From Spongiactinospora sp. TRM90649 (lineage in GTDB: Bacteria; Actinomycetota; Actinomycetes; Streptosporangiales; Streptosporangiaceae): a DNA stretch of 64,000 nt. The notes below the pieces were generated by a model, which was not told the origin of the DNA, made no database searches, and saw only the letters and a list, made by a program, of their open reading frames with translations. Below, in pieces: positions 34,759-42,493 of this stretch. The position numbers were made by a program, and so were the translations under genes. Position 1 is the first letter of the stretch. Each line of letters opens with the position of its first letter. Where the stretch lies: positions 26,301 to 90,300 of the forward strand of contig NZ_JARLTC010000039.1 in assembly GCF_029382225.1 (NCBI RefSeq), read 5' to 3'.

Positions 34759-35553
34759 TCACCCGGGGTTCGGCGCGGTACCGTCCGGGGCGGGCCGCAG
34801 ACCTGCGGAGATGAGGGCGACGACCTGGCGCACGACCTGCGCCTGGGCGGGGGACAGCTCGTCCAGGAACGGCTCGATCGCGCCGGCGTCCCATGTGGCG
34901 GGGCCGGGGGCGGCCGGGATGTGCCGGGCGGCGAAGGCGGCCAGCTCGGCGGCCAGCGGCCCGATGCGAGGGTCGCCTGGCCCGGCGTCGGCCAGGTCGT
35001 CCATACGCCGGTAGAAGTCCTCGCCCGCGGCGCGGGCGCCGGGGTCGGCGGCCAGCCCGGCGAGCATGGCCCGCGCGTGGGCGTCGGGCGGGGCGTGCGC
35101 GCCGATGGCGTCGACGACCACCAGCAGGTCGCGGTCCCAGGCCGACATTCGCGAGGTGGCGGGGCCCAGCCCGTGCAGCACGGCCAGCAGCTCGGGGGAG
35201 GCGGCGTCGTCGGCGGACAGGCCCTCGCCGTTCGCCCGGCGCAGCAGGGAGGCCAGCCGGGCGCGCCTGGCGCGGATCTCCTCCTCCTGCCTGGCCAGGT
35301 CGGCGTCGATCTCGGCGAGGATCTCCGGAAGTTCCCTGCCCCGGTCGTCGGCGATGACGTCGCGGGCCTCGTCCAGGCTGAGGCCCAGCTCGACCAGGCG
35401 GCGCACCCTGGCCAGGGCCACGGCGTCGCGCATGCCGTACTCGCGGTAGCCGTTGGCGCGGCGGGGCGGCTCGGGCAGGACGCCCTGGTGGTGGTAGTGG
35501 CGCACCGTGCGGGTGGACACCCCGAGCAGCGCGGCCAGTTCTCCGATCCGCAT
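34759..35553 (-). CDS. MerR-family transcriptional regulator
   Basis: A 264-residue regulator. The first 70 residues are a MerR winged helix (MRIGELAALLGVSTRTVRHY; YREYGMRDAVALARVRRL), followed by a coiled-coil (LARQEEEIRARRARLASLL) and a ~140-residue helical C-terminal domain of the TipAS-like/actinomycete kind. It has no metal-binding cysteines. The upstream region contains a promoter with a 19-20 base spacer and internal palindrome, typical of MerR control, so it probably regulates itself. The PlsC gene lies just upstream on the same strand. Confidence 0.9.
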   Translation of the reverse strand: MRIGELAALLGVSTRTVRHYHHQGVLPEPPRRANGYREYGMRDAVALARVRRLVELGLSLDEARDVIADDRGRELPEILAEIDADLARQEEEIRARRARLASLLRRANGEGLSADDAASPELLAVLHGLGPATSRMSAWDRDLLVVVDAIGAHAPPDAHARAMLAGLAADPGARAAGEDFYRRMDDLADAGPGDPRIGPLAAELAAFAARHIPAAPGPATWDAGAIEPFLDELSPAQAQVVRQVVALISAGLRPAPDGTAPNPG

Positions 35554-35563
35554 ACCCCAGGTT

Positions 35564-35590
35564 AAGACCTTGACGCCGCGTCAATGTCAA
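35564..35590 (-). promoter_or_regulatory. MerR-type promoter/operator
   Basis: On the minus strand a -35 box TTGACA (35590-35585) is followed by the palindrome TTGACGCGGCGTCAA (35584-35570) and a -10-like TTAACC/TAACCT near 35561-35566. The 19-20 base spacer carrying a dyad is the classic arrangement bent by MerR proteins. It lies about 10 bases before the MerR start codon. Confidence 0.65.
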
Positions 35591-35608
35591 TCGCGGCCGG
35601 GCGACGGC

Positions 35609-36271
35609 TCAGGCGGCCGTGGCCGTGCCGGTCCCCCGGCGGACGGCGTAGGAGGGGACGTACTCCTGCCCGGACAGCTTCTGGATGGCCGACATGATCT
35701 CGTCGGTCACCTCGCGGCGGGTGCGGGCGTGCCCCGCGTCGCCGGAGAAGGTCATCGGCGCGCCCAGGCTGATGCCGATCTTGCTGAACCGGGGGACGGT
35801 GGTGCCCGGCGGCAGGACCTTCTCGGTGCCGAACATGGCGACCGGGATGACCGGGATGCCGGTCTTGAGGGTCAGCCAGGCCACGCCGATCTTGCCCCGG
35901 TACAGGCGGCCGTCGGGGGAGCGGGTGCCCTCGGGGTAGATGCCGAACAGGTCGCCCGCCTCAAGGACGCGCACGGCGGCGTCGAGGACGCCCTGCGCGC
36001 CCGCCGCGCTGTCGCGGTCCACGCTGATCTGCCCGGTGGCGCGCATGTACGCGGCGGTGATCGGGTTTCCGGTGAAGTACTCGGACTTGGCGAGGAAGGT
36101 GACCTTGCGGGGGAGCATCAGCGGCAGGAACGTGGAGTCCAGCACGGACAGGTGGTTGGAGGCCAGGATGGCCGGCCCCGTCGCGGGGACGTGCTCGGTC
36201 CCCGTGAGCTCGGGACGCCAGAGCAGGTGCAGGAACGGGGCGCTGACGATCTTGGTGACCTCGTAGAGCAC
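35609..36271 (-). CDS. 1-acyl-glycerol-3-phosphate acyltransferase (PlsC-like)
   Basis: A 220-residue membrane-associated acyltransferase with a GTG start after GAGGAGAACAC. The acyltransferase motifs are present: ASNHLSVLDSTF (NHx4D), VDRDSAAGAQG, IYPEGTRSPDGRLYRGKIGV (glycerophosphate binding) and TGIPVIPVAMFG. It transfers an acyl chain to lysophosphatidic acid or a related lipid. Actinomycetes carry several PlsC paralogues and this one's substrate is not predictable. Its stop is 55 bases before the MerR start; the promoter of MerR lies in that gap. Confidence 0.9.
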   Translation of the reverse strand: MLYEVTKIVSAPFLHLLWRPELTGTEHVPATGPAILASNHLSVLDSTFLPLMLPRKVTFLAKSEYFTGNPITAAYMRATGQISVDRDSAAGAQGVLDAAVRVLEAGDLFGIYPEGTRSPDGRLYRGKIGVAWLTLKTGIPVIPVAMFGTEKVLPPGTTVPRFSKIGISLGAPMTFSGDAGHARTRREVTDEIMSAIQKLSGQEYVPSYAVRRGTGTATAA

Positions 36272-36390
36272 GTGTTCTCCTCGCGCGGCGGTGGACGCGG
36301 TTAACCCTACGCGCCTGGCGGACCTCGCCGCCCGCCAGGCGGCCCGCCGCCCGTTTCGGTGCTCGTTTCGGGCCCCTCCCGTAACGCCGA

Positions 36391-36422
36391 CGGGCCCCGC
36401 GAGCGGTGCTCGCCGGGGCCCG
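36391..36422 (-). terminator. Strong hairpin terminator
   Basis: Arms CGGGCCCCGCGAGC (36391-36404) and 36408-36422 pair with one bulged base around a three-base loop. It lies between the PlsC start (36271) and the decayed genes at 36636 and would stop minus-strand transcription before plsC. Confidence 0.75.
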
Positions 36423-36555
36423 GACGGGACGTTAAGGCCGATGTGGCGGTCGCCTCCTCGGCGAGAGGCACAACACGGCTCCAGCCGAACGGTATTCCGT
36501 GAAGGCGGTAATTTGCGGCCCGGGGGACACAGACCACATCGGCCACTCGACTCTA
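36423..36555 (-). other. Possible short transcription unit (small ORF or small RNA)
   Basis: A TAGAGT box (minus strand, 36555-36550) is followed by a GTG at 36546 and a frame beginning VADVVCVPRAANYRLHGIPF then GWSRVVPLAEEA. The frame passes into the terminator at 36391-36422 without a stop until 36307. Third-codon GC is lower than in neighbouring genes. Either a frameshifted micro-gene or a small RNA would fit. There is no recognised family. Confidence 0.3.
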
Positions 36556-36635
36556 ACGGACGCGCGCGGATGGTTATTCCATCGGGGACCCCGGCGCGCC
36601 GGGGATTTCCGGGTGACGTTCCAGTGACACGACCG

Positions 36636-36799
36636 TCAGGGCAGGGAGCGGCGCTGTTCTTCCAGGAAGACGCGTTCGGGGCGGGTGCCGACGAGTTCCA
36701 GGGCGAGGTCGTACTCGCGGCGGGCGTCGGGGTGGCGGCCCAGGCGGCGCAGCTCGCCCTACAGGAAGGCGACGGCCTTCCAGTCGGTGCCGGCCGTCA
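36636..36799 (-). pseudogene. C-terminal remnant of an ECF42-type sigma factor
   Basis: The minus strand reads TDWKAVAFL, a TAG stop, then GELRRLGRHPDARREYDLAL and ELVGTRPERVFLEEQRRSLP followed by a stop. This is the last TPR-like helix pair of ECF42 sigma factors (the type with the long C-terminal extension). The sigma-2 and sigma-4 regions are gone. It directly follows a broken DGPF-domain gene, the usual partner of ECF42 factors. Confidence 0.6.
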
Positions 36800-37019
36800 T
36801 GGCGACTGGGGCACGGGACGGATCTCCACGGCGTTCTCCGGGCACGCCTTGGCCAGTTCGATGGCCTCGTCGAGGTCGCGCGCCTCGATCTCGTAGTACC
36901 CGCCCCAGGCGCTCGGTGGTCTCGGCGAACGGGCCGTCGGTACGCGCCGCCTCGCCGTCGTGCTTGCGGATGGTGACCGCGGTGTCGCTGTCGCCGTAGA
37001 GCAGGAGTACGTATCTCAT
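36800..37019 (-). pseudogene. YCII/DGPF-domain protein, internally deleted and frameshifted
   Basis: From the ATG at 37019 the frame starts MRYVLLLYGDSDTAVTIRKH and jumps early to ARTDGPFAETTERLG; intact proteins have about 50 more residues in between. A frameshift near 36910 then leads into GYYEIEARDLDEAIELAKAC and VEIRPVPQ, the standard family end. DGPF proteins are small, of unknown function, and usually encoded next to ECF42 sigma factors, as here. Two further intact family members lie at 44416 and 61884. Confidence 0.7.
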
Positions 37020-37090
37020 GTGGGTATGACGTGCGTCCATCCGCTGAATCGACAAATCCGGACATATTTTACTTTGTAAAGGCGTCCGGC

Positions 37091-38068
37091 TTATAGTGGC
37101 CTGGCCTCCGGCAAAACCAAACGATCAACAGCCTCTCTGCGACGGTGCTCCGGGCGCCGGTCATAGCGGGCCGTGGTCGCGGGGGAGGCGTGGCCCACCA
37201 GGGCCTGGGCGGTGGCCAGGTCGACCCCGGCGTCCAGCAGCTCGCCGATGAAGGTGCGGCGGAAGTCGTGCGGGGTCCGCCTTGCGGCACCCGCCTCCGC
37301 CAGGCGGCGGGTGAGGATGTCGGCCACCGCCTGGCCGGTCATCCTGGCCGGCGCGCCGTCGCGGTGCCGCAGCCGCCCGGTGCGCCCGATCGGGCAGAAC
37401 AGCGCGCCCGCCGTCATGCCGCGCACGGCCAGCCACCGCTCCAGCCGGGCCACGGCGGCCCCCGTCAGGTAGGCCAGGCGCTCGCGGTCGCGCTTGCCGC
37501 GCACGCGCAGCGACCGGGCGCCGGGATCGTAGTCGGCCAGGGTCAGCCCGGCGATCTCGGCGCGCCGGCAGCCGGTGGAGTACAGCACCGCGACCACGGC
37601 GCCGTCGCGCAGCCCGGCCGGGCCCGGGGCGTCCTCGCAGGCGGCGAGCACCGCCGCGACCGCCTCGGGCGGGACGTGCGACCCGGCGGGCAGCCGGGTG
37701 TGCCGCAGGGTGGGCAGGTCGGCGGCGCGCTGGTAGTCCTCGGCGGTCATCTGGCCGAGCCGCCACGCCTCGCGCAGCACCCGGCGCAGCGCCACCAGGT
37801 GCTTGTTGACGTGGGCGGGCGACCAGCCCTGCCCCGCCAGCAGGGCGCGCAGGCGCACCGTGTGCTCATAGCGCAGCAGGTGCCAGGGCTGCCCGTGGGC
37901 GGAGGCGGCCGGGTCGCCGGTGAGGATGCGGGCGATGCGGTCCAGGCAGCCCGCCATGGTGCGGCGCGACTCGGCGCCGGTCAGGGAGTCGAGGTAGGCG
38001 CGGCAGGGGTCGGCTGCGGGCGGTGGTCCCGGCGGCTCCGGCGCGCCGGGCAGTGCGAGCGCGTCCAT
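37091..38068 (-). CDS. Tyrosine recombinase/integrase
   Basis: A 325-residue site-specific recombinase starting at ATG 38068. The N-terminal SAM-like core-binding domain covers about 15-125 (HVNKHLVALRRVLREAWRLG). The catalytic domain has Arg in CRRAEIAGLTLADYDP near residue 167, HDFRR (His and Arg) near 266, His in VGHASPATTARY near 290 and the nucleophile Tyr about ten residues later. The set is complete, so it is probably active. No excisionase gene, phage gene, tRNA or direct repeat that would mark an attachment site is visible nearby. It could be a XerC-like orphan. Confidence 0.87.
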   Translation of the reverse strand: MDALALPGAPEPPGPPPAADPCRAYLDSLTGAESRRTMAGCLDRIARILTGDPAASAHGQPWHLLRYEHTVRLRALLAGQGWSPAHVNKHLVALRRVLREAWRLGQMTAEDYQRAADLPTLRHTRLPAGSHVPPEAVAAVLAACEDAPGPAGLRDGAVVAVLYSTGCRRAEIAGLTLADYDPGARSLRVRGKRDRERLAYLTGAAVARLERWLAVRGMTAGALFCPIGRTGRLRHRDGAPARMTGQAVADILTRRLAEAGAARRTPHDFRRTFIGELLDAGVDLATAQALVGHASPATTARYDRRPEHRRREAVDRLVLPEARPL

Positions 38069-38127
38069 CGGGCCGATACTAGCCGCCGCCACCGCCGGTG
38101 CGCGGGAGGGCGGACCTCCGCGCGCGG

Positions 38128-38703
38128 TCACCAGAGTTCGAGCTGGCGCACGATGGGGGTGACGGCCTCGTTGAGCCGCCGGACCAGCACCACGATGGTA
38201 CGGCGAGCCGTCTCGTGCAGGTCGTCGGCCGCTTCCTGGGGCGCCTCCGGCAGCCCGTCGAGGGGGACGGGGGTCTGGGCCAGCAGCGTGCCGCGCAGGT
38301 AGGAGGTCTTGACCAGGTCTTGCTCTGAGGGTTCGAGGAACTGGCCGAAGGTCTGCGGCCAGTCGCGCCACTGCCGGTCGCCCTGCCAGTCGGGGCTCCA
38401 GGCCAGGGTGGCGGGGCGGGGGGAGACCAGTTCGACGCGGGCACTGAGCGTGCCGTCCCACTGGTTGCGCACGCACTGGGCGCTGAGGATGCGCCGGTGC
38501 CAGCGGACGTATCCGGGCGACAGCTCGGGCGAGGTGGCGATGCGCCAGGCGACGCAGGCGAAGGAGACGGGGGAGATGTCGCCGAGGGCGGCTTCGAACT
38601 CCCCGGCGTTGCGGCGCAGGTGCTCGCCGTAGCGGCTGCGCCCGTCCGTGGCGCGTTCTCGGTCGTATTCGTGGTCGATCCAGAAGGCCACGGGTTCGCT
38701 CAT
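38128..38703 (-). CDS. Conserved hypothetical protein
   Basis: A 191-residue soluble protein with an ATG start. It is Trp-rich (AWSPDWQGDRQWRDWPQTFG) with a C-terminal helix (ARRTIVVLVRRLNEAVTPIV). There is no signal peptide or membrane helix, and I do not recognise a domain. Codon use is normal and the length and composition look like a real gene. It ends 60 bases upstream of the recombinase start, so co-transcription is possible. Confidence 0.6.
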   Translation of the reverse strand: MSEPVAFWIDHEYDRERATDGRSRYGEHLRRNAGEFEAALGDISPVSFACVAWRIATSPELSPGYVRWHRRILSAQCVRNQWDGTLSARVELVSPRPATLAWSPDWQGDRQWRDWPQTFGQFLEPSEQDLVKTSYLRGTLLAQTPVPLDGLPEAPQEAADDLHETARRTIVVLVRRLNEAVTPIVRQLELW

Positions 38704-38860
38704 GGGTCAGGGACCTCGCACGGGGCTGAGTGCGGACGAAGCTAGGGGCCCGACCGGGGCGGCCCGGTCAGGCGTTCACTCTACGCCGCGTGCGCCTGGG
38801 GGCGGGGGCGGACCGATCGGTAGGCTTCGCGGGAGCGGATCGGGGCGAAAGGGGACAGTC

Positions 38861-39403
38861 ATGAACGGGGTGGTGACGGCGGTCTCGCGCAGCGCGGGGC
38901 ACACGTTCTCCAAGACGGTTTGCGACGGCGTGCGGCTGCTGGCGGGGCTGGGCGTGGAGGGCGACGCGCATCTGGGGAAGACCGTGCGGCATCGCTCGCG
39001 GGTGGCGCGCGATCCGTCGGCGCCCAACCTGCGCCAGGTGCACCTGATCCACGCCGAGCTGCACGACGAGCTGGCGCTCGCGGGTTTCGCGGTGTCGGCG
39101 GGTCAGATGGGCGAGAACCTGACGACGCGGGGCGTGGACCTGCTGGGGCTGTCGGCCGGGACGCTGCTGCACGTGGGCGGGGACGCCGTGGTGCGGGTGA
39201 CGGGCCTGCGCAACCCCTGCGTGCAGCTCGACGGGTTCCTGCCGGGCCTGATGAAGGCGGTGCTGGGCCGCGACGAGCACGGCGGCCTGATCCGCAAGGC
39301 CGGGGTGATGGGCGTGGTGGTGACCGGCGGCGAGGTGCGGCCGGGCGACGCCGTACGGGTCGAGCCGCCGCAGGGGCCGCACGTGCCGCTCGACCGTGTA
39401 TGA
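38861..39403 (+). CDS. MOSC-domain protein
   Basis: A 180-residue protein; the ATG at 38861 is preceded by AAAGGGGACAG. The fold matches the C-terminal MOSC domain of molybdenum cofactor sulfurases: GLGVEGDAHLGKTVRHRSRV, LIHAELHDELALAGF, GQMGENLTTRGVDL and the cysteine in TGLRNPCVQLDGF. Stand-alone MOSC proteins (YiiM-like) handle Moco-linked sulfur or N-hydroxylated substrates. No Moco-enzyme gene lies nearby. The stop is 60 bases before the end of the convergent MarR gene. Confidence 0.9.
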   Translation: MNGVVTAVSRSAGHTFSKTVCDGVRLLAGLGVEGDAHLGKTVRHRSRVARDPSAPNLRQVHLIHAELHDELALAGFAVSAGQMGENLTTRGVDLLGLSAGTLLHVGGDAVVRVTGLRNPCVQLDGFLPGLMKAVLGRDEHGGLIRKAGVMGVVVTGGEVRPGDAVRVEPPQGPHVPLDRV

Positions 39404-39463
39404 GCGAGACCGTGTGAGCGAGACCGTGCGAGCGAACTCGGGTGAGCCGCCCGGCGACCGCCG

Positions 39464-39967
39464 TCAGTTGCCGCTGTGGCGGCCGTCGGGTGCCGCCTCG
39501 ATGTGCTCGCGCAGGTTGGTGAGCATGCGCTCCAGCATGCCGGTGAGCCGGTTGACGTCCTGGTCGGTGAACCCGCTCAGCATGGCGGCGCTGACCGTGC
39601 CGAACGGCGGCGCGAGGCGGGGCAGCAGGGCCTGGCCGCGCGGCGTCAGCGCGATGACCAGCGAACGCCGGTCGGTGGGGTGCTTGCGCCGGATGATGAG
39701 CCCCTTGGCCTCCAGGCGGTCCAGCAGCCGGGTCATGCCCGCGGTGTCGGTGCCCAGGTGCGTGGTGAGCTGGTTGGGGCTGGTGCGGCCCTGCGCGGCC
39801 AGCAGCAGCACTGCCGCCTGCTGGGCGGTGACGTCGTGGGGGGCCAGGTGCGCCTCGACGGCGGTGCGCAGCTCGCGGGCGACCTGATGGAGGAGGGAAC
39901 CGCCGCCGAGGACCAGGGAGAGTGCCGGGGGCGCCTGGTCGCGGGGTTGGGTGTCCATGGTCACCAT
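39464..39967 (-). CDS. MarR-family transcriptional regulator
   Basis: A 167-residue winged-helix regulator. The DNA-binding core is TSPNQLTTHLGTDTAGMTRL followed by the wing KGLIIRRKHPTDRRSLVIAL, where the DxR motif is conserved. N- and C-terminal helices form the dimer. The start could be ATG 39967 or 39958. It lies 41 bases downstream of a TetR gene on the same strand and probably forms an operon with it. No effector is suggested. Confidence 0.9.
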   Translation of the reverse strand: MVTMDTQPRDQAPPALSLVLGGGSLLHQVARELRTAVEAHLAPHDVTAQQAAVLLLAAQGRTSPNQLTTHLGTDTAGMTRLLDRLEAKGLIIRRKHPTDRRSLVIALTPRGQALLPRLAPPFGTVSAAMLSGFTDQDVNRLTGMLERMLTNLREHIEAAPDGRHSGN

Positions 39968-40008
39968 GCTAGTCGGGCGGCCCGTTCCGCCTATTGCTGT
40001 CGCGGCAG

Positions 40009-40611
40009 CTAGTGATGCCCGCGCGGGCCACCGGGCGAGGGGGCCGCGGCGCGCAGATAGCTCAGCAGGTCGTCCACGAGGTCGCCGGGGTCGGCGGGCC
40101 GTGCGCCGCCGGAGGTCAGGTGCCCGGCCAGGGCGAGATCGACGGCCCCGTGGGCCAGGGCGATCAGCAGGCCGGTGACCCGCGCCGGATCGCCGCCCGG
40201 CAGCGCGCCCGCGCGCTGTGCGGCGACCACCGCGACGGCCAGCGCCGCGTGCGCCTGCGCGGCGGCCGCCCCCAGCTCGGGCGAGGCCGCGCTCCAGGTG
40301 CCGAAGACCAGCTTGAAGCGGACGGGATGGGCCATGGCCCAGGCGACGTAGCCGTGCACGACCTCGCGGATGATCGCCTCGGGAGGGCCGCCCGCGCCGG
40401 TGACCCGTGACATCGCGGCGCCCTGCGCGGCCAGTTCCCGGGCGGCGACGGCGGCCAGCAGCGCCTGCTTGTCGGGGAAGTGCTTGTAGGGGGCCATGTG
40501 CGACATGCCCGCGCGGCGGCCCACTTCGCGCAGGGTGACCGCGTCCAGCCCGCCTTCGTCCATGAGCTGGGCGGCCACCGCGACGAGGGTCTCGCGGGTG
40601 CTGGGCGCCAC
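40009..40611 (-). CDS. TetR-family transcriptional regulator
   Basis: A 200-residue regulator with a GTG start. The HTH lies at about residues 20-60 (LDAVTLREVGRRAGMSHMAP; YKHFPDKQALLAAV). The effector domain is of the WHG type (GYVAWAMAHPVRFKLVFG). It is followed by a MarR gene and preceded by debris of a sigma factor. The target is unknown. Confidence 0.9.
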   Translation of the reverse strand: MAPSTRETLVAVAAQLMDEGGLDAVTLREVGRRAGMSHMAPYKHFPDKQALLAAVAARELAAQGAAMSRVTGAGGPPEAIIREVVHGYVAWAMAHPVRFKLVFGTWSAASPELGAAAAQAHAALAVAVVAAQRAGALPGGDPARVTGLLIALAHGAVDLALAGHLTSGGARPADPGDLVDDLLSYLRAAAPSPGGPRGHH

Positions 40612-40656
40612 CGTCCCATCCTAGGGGCGCTGAACCTGCGCCCGGGAGGGGACGGC

Positions 40657-40845
40657 TCAGGGGTCTTCGGTCAGGCGGGCGGCGCGGGCGTGCAGGTAGC
40701 GCTGCCGGGGCAGGGCGGTCGCGCGGCGCGCGGCGGCCCGGTAGGTCTCGCGCGCCTCGTCCAGACGCCCGGCCATCTCCAGCAGGTGGGCCCGTACGGC
40801 GGGCAGCCGGTGGTCCCCGGCGATCCGCTCGTCTGAGACGTCGGA
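40657..40845 (-). pseudogene. C-terminal remnant of a second ECF42-type sigma factor
   Basis: The minus strand reads ERIAGDHRLPAVRAHLLEMA then GRLDEARETYRAAARRATAL and PRQRYLHARAARL, the conserved final TPR-like pair of ECF42 sigma factors. No sigma domains precede it: before about 40845 the reading frame loses similarity. Together with 36636-36799 it is the second ECF42 stump in 4 kb. Confidence 0.65.
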
Positions 40846-40994
40846 GCGGGGCCGGCGCACCGGACACAGGCGGCCCGGGCCGCGCGGGCAGAAACACGCG
40901 CGGCGTCCAGGCACATATTACGGAAGGCGGCCTGTGCCGGGGGATGGCGGCGCGGACCGTGATGCTTGTGAAGCGCACGTGATTTGGAGGGGTC

Positions 40995-41639
40995 ATGTTT
41001 CCCGAGCTGCGGCATGAGCGGGACGGCGTCCAGCCGGAGGTCCTCGGCGACGTCGGGGCGGGCGGGGATCCGCCGCGAGCCGGCGTCGGCACCGATCCGG
41101 GGGCCCGCCCGGACCCGGAGGCCGGCCTCACGGCGGCACCGGGCGGCGCGGGCCCGGAGGTCGAAGGGGCCGGTCCCGCGCTGTTCCGGCTGGTCCGTTT
41201 CTGGGCCCGCCGCTGGGTGGCGGCCTCGGCCGTGGGCGCGGGCGGCCAGGCCGGTACGGTCGGCGCCGCCAGGTTCCAGGACATCCTGGTCCTGGAGGCG
41301 ATCGACGCCGCCGCCGCGCGGCTGGGCGAGGTGTCGGTCGGCGACGTCGCCCACGAACTCGGCCTGGACCGCTCCGGCGCCAGCCGGATGGTCGGCGAGG
41401 CGGTCAGGCACGGGCTGGTCACCCGTGAGTCCTCGGCGCACGACGGCCGCCGCGCCACGCTCGCCCTCACCCCGGCCGGGTCCCGCCTGCTTGGCGGGGC
41501 GCACGCCTTCCAGCAGGAGGTGTTCGACCGGCTGACCGCGGCTTGGCACGCCGAGGACGCCGCCCGGCTGGCCGGGTACCTGCGCCGCCTGGCGGCGGAG
41601 GACCCGGCGGGCGGCGAGCGGGTCAGCGACCGGCGATGA
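40995..41639 (+). CDS. MarR-family transcriptional regulator
   Basis: A 214-residue protein with the ATG behind TTTGGAGGGG. The first ~60 residues are Pro/Gly-rich and low-complexity. A winged helix follows at about 100-165 (LGEVSVGDVAHELGLDRSGA; SRMVGEAVRHGLVTRESSAH, then DGRRATLALT). The N-terminal extension is unusual for MarR proteins; a later start is possible, but none has such a good ribosome-binding site. The 3' end overlaps the convergent TetR gene by 17 bases. Confidence 0.82.
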   Translation: MFPELRHERDGVQPEVLGDVGAGGDPPRAGVGTDPGARPDPEAGLTAAPGGAGPEVEGAGPALFRLVRFWARRWVAASAVGAGGQAGTVGAARFQDILVLEAIDAAAARLGEVSVGDVAHELGLDRSGASRMVGEAVRHGLVTRESSAHDGRRATLALTPAGSRLLGGAHAFQQEVFDRLTAAWHAEDAARLAGYLRRLAAEDPAGGERVSDRR

Positions 41640-42381
41640 GGGCGGCGACGCCGTCCAGCAGGCGCGCGAGGCCGAAGGCGAAGGAGCGTTCGGGGGCGTA
41701 GGCCCCGCCGAGCTCCTGGCCGGCGGCCGCGCCGACGCGCGCGGCGGTGGGGTAGCGGGCCGGGTCGAAGACCTTCGACAGCACCGGCCCGGCCCGCTCC
41801 CACCATTCCTGGTCGCTCAGTCCGGTGCTGGCGGCGGCCTGCGAGGCGTGCAGCGCCCCCCGGGCGGCGCCGTGCACGTAGTCGGTGATCATGGAGAGTA
41901 CCAGGTCCATCTCGACGTCGCTGAGGCCGGTGCCCTCCAGCGCGCGCAGCTCGTAGTCGTATTTGGCGATCAGGTTGGGGCCCAGCGGCGGGCGGCTGAC
42001 GGCGACCTGCAGCAGCCACGGGTGGCGCAGGTACAGGTCGCGGTTCTCGCGGGCCAGGTGCTCGATCCGCGCCCGCCAGTCCGCGGGCGGGGGGTCGGGC
42101 ATGTCCACTTCGCCGTAGACGGTGTCGAGCATGAGGTCGATCAGCTCGGCCTTGCCCGGGACGTAGGTGTAGAGCGACATCGCGGTGACGCCGAGCTGCT
42201 CGGCCAGGCGGCGCATGGAGACGGCGGCCAGCCCTTCGGCGTCGGCGACGGCCACCGCTGCCTCGGCGATCCGCGGCGCGGTCAGCTTCGGCTTGGGGCC
42301 GCGCCGGGGGCGTTCCTGGAGTCCCCACATGAGCTCGATGCTGCGCCGGGGATCTCCTCCGCCGCTGTACTCGGTCGTCAT
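41623..42381 (-). CDS. TetR-family regulator, likely repressor of the adjacent exporter
   Basis: A 252-residue regulator starting at ATG 42381. The HTH is MRRLAEQLGVTAMSLYTYVP near residues 45-65, and the large C-terminal domain is of the TetR_C_1 (tetracycline-repressor-like) class with YLRHPWLLQVAVSRPPLG. The gene is divergent from the DrrAB-type exporter genes, and two TACGSCGTA-core palindromes lie in the 112-base gap. That arrangement is typical of local repression of a drug exporter, relieved by its substrate. The ligand is unknown. Confidence 0.9.
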   Translation of the reverse strand: MTTEYSGGGDPRRSIELMWGLQERPRRGPKPKLTAPRIAEAAVAVADAEGLAAVSMRRLAEQLGVTAMSLYTYVPGKAELIDLMLDTVYGEVDMPDPPPADWRARIEHLARENRDLYLRHPWLLQVAVSRPPLGPNLIAKYDYELRALEGTGLSDVEMDLVLSMITDYVHGAARGALHASQAAASTGLSDQEWWERAGPVLSKVFDPARYPTAARVGAAAGQELGGAYAPERSFAFGLARLLDGVAALIAGR

Positions 42382-42437
42382 CCTCACATTGTCCACACAG
42401 TCCACACAGTCCATACGGCTCGCCCCCAGAAATTCTC

Positions 42438-42475
42438 TACGGCGTACGTAATTTCATGCTACTCTCTACGCCGTA
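42438..42475. promoter_or_regulatory. Paired operator-like palindromes between tetR and exporter genes
   Basis: TACGGCGTA at 42438-42446 and TACGCCGTA at 42467-42475 are near-palindromic cores, each preceded by CTC (CTCTACGGCGTAC; CTCTACGCCGTATAGAG). They are spaced 29 bases centre to centre and lie just before the ribosome-binding site of the ABC gene. They are the likely TetR binding sites. Confidence 0.7.
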
Positions 42476-42493
42476 TAGAGTTTTGGAGGCTGG

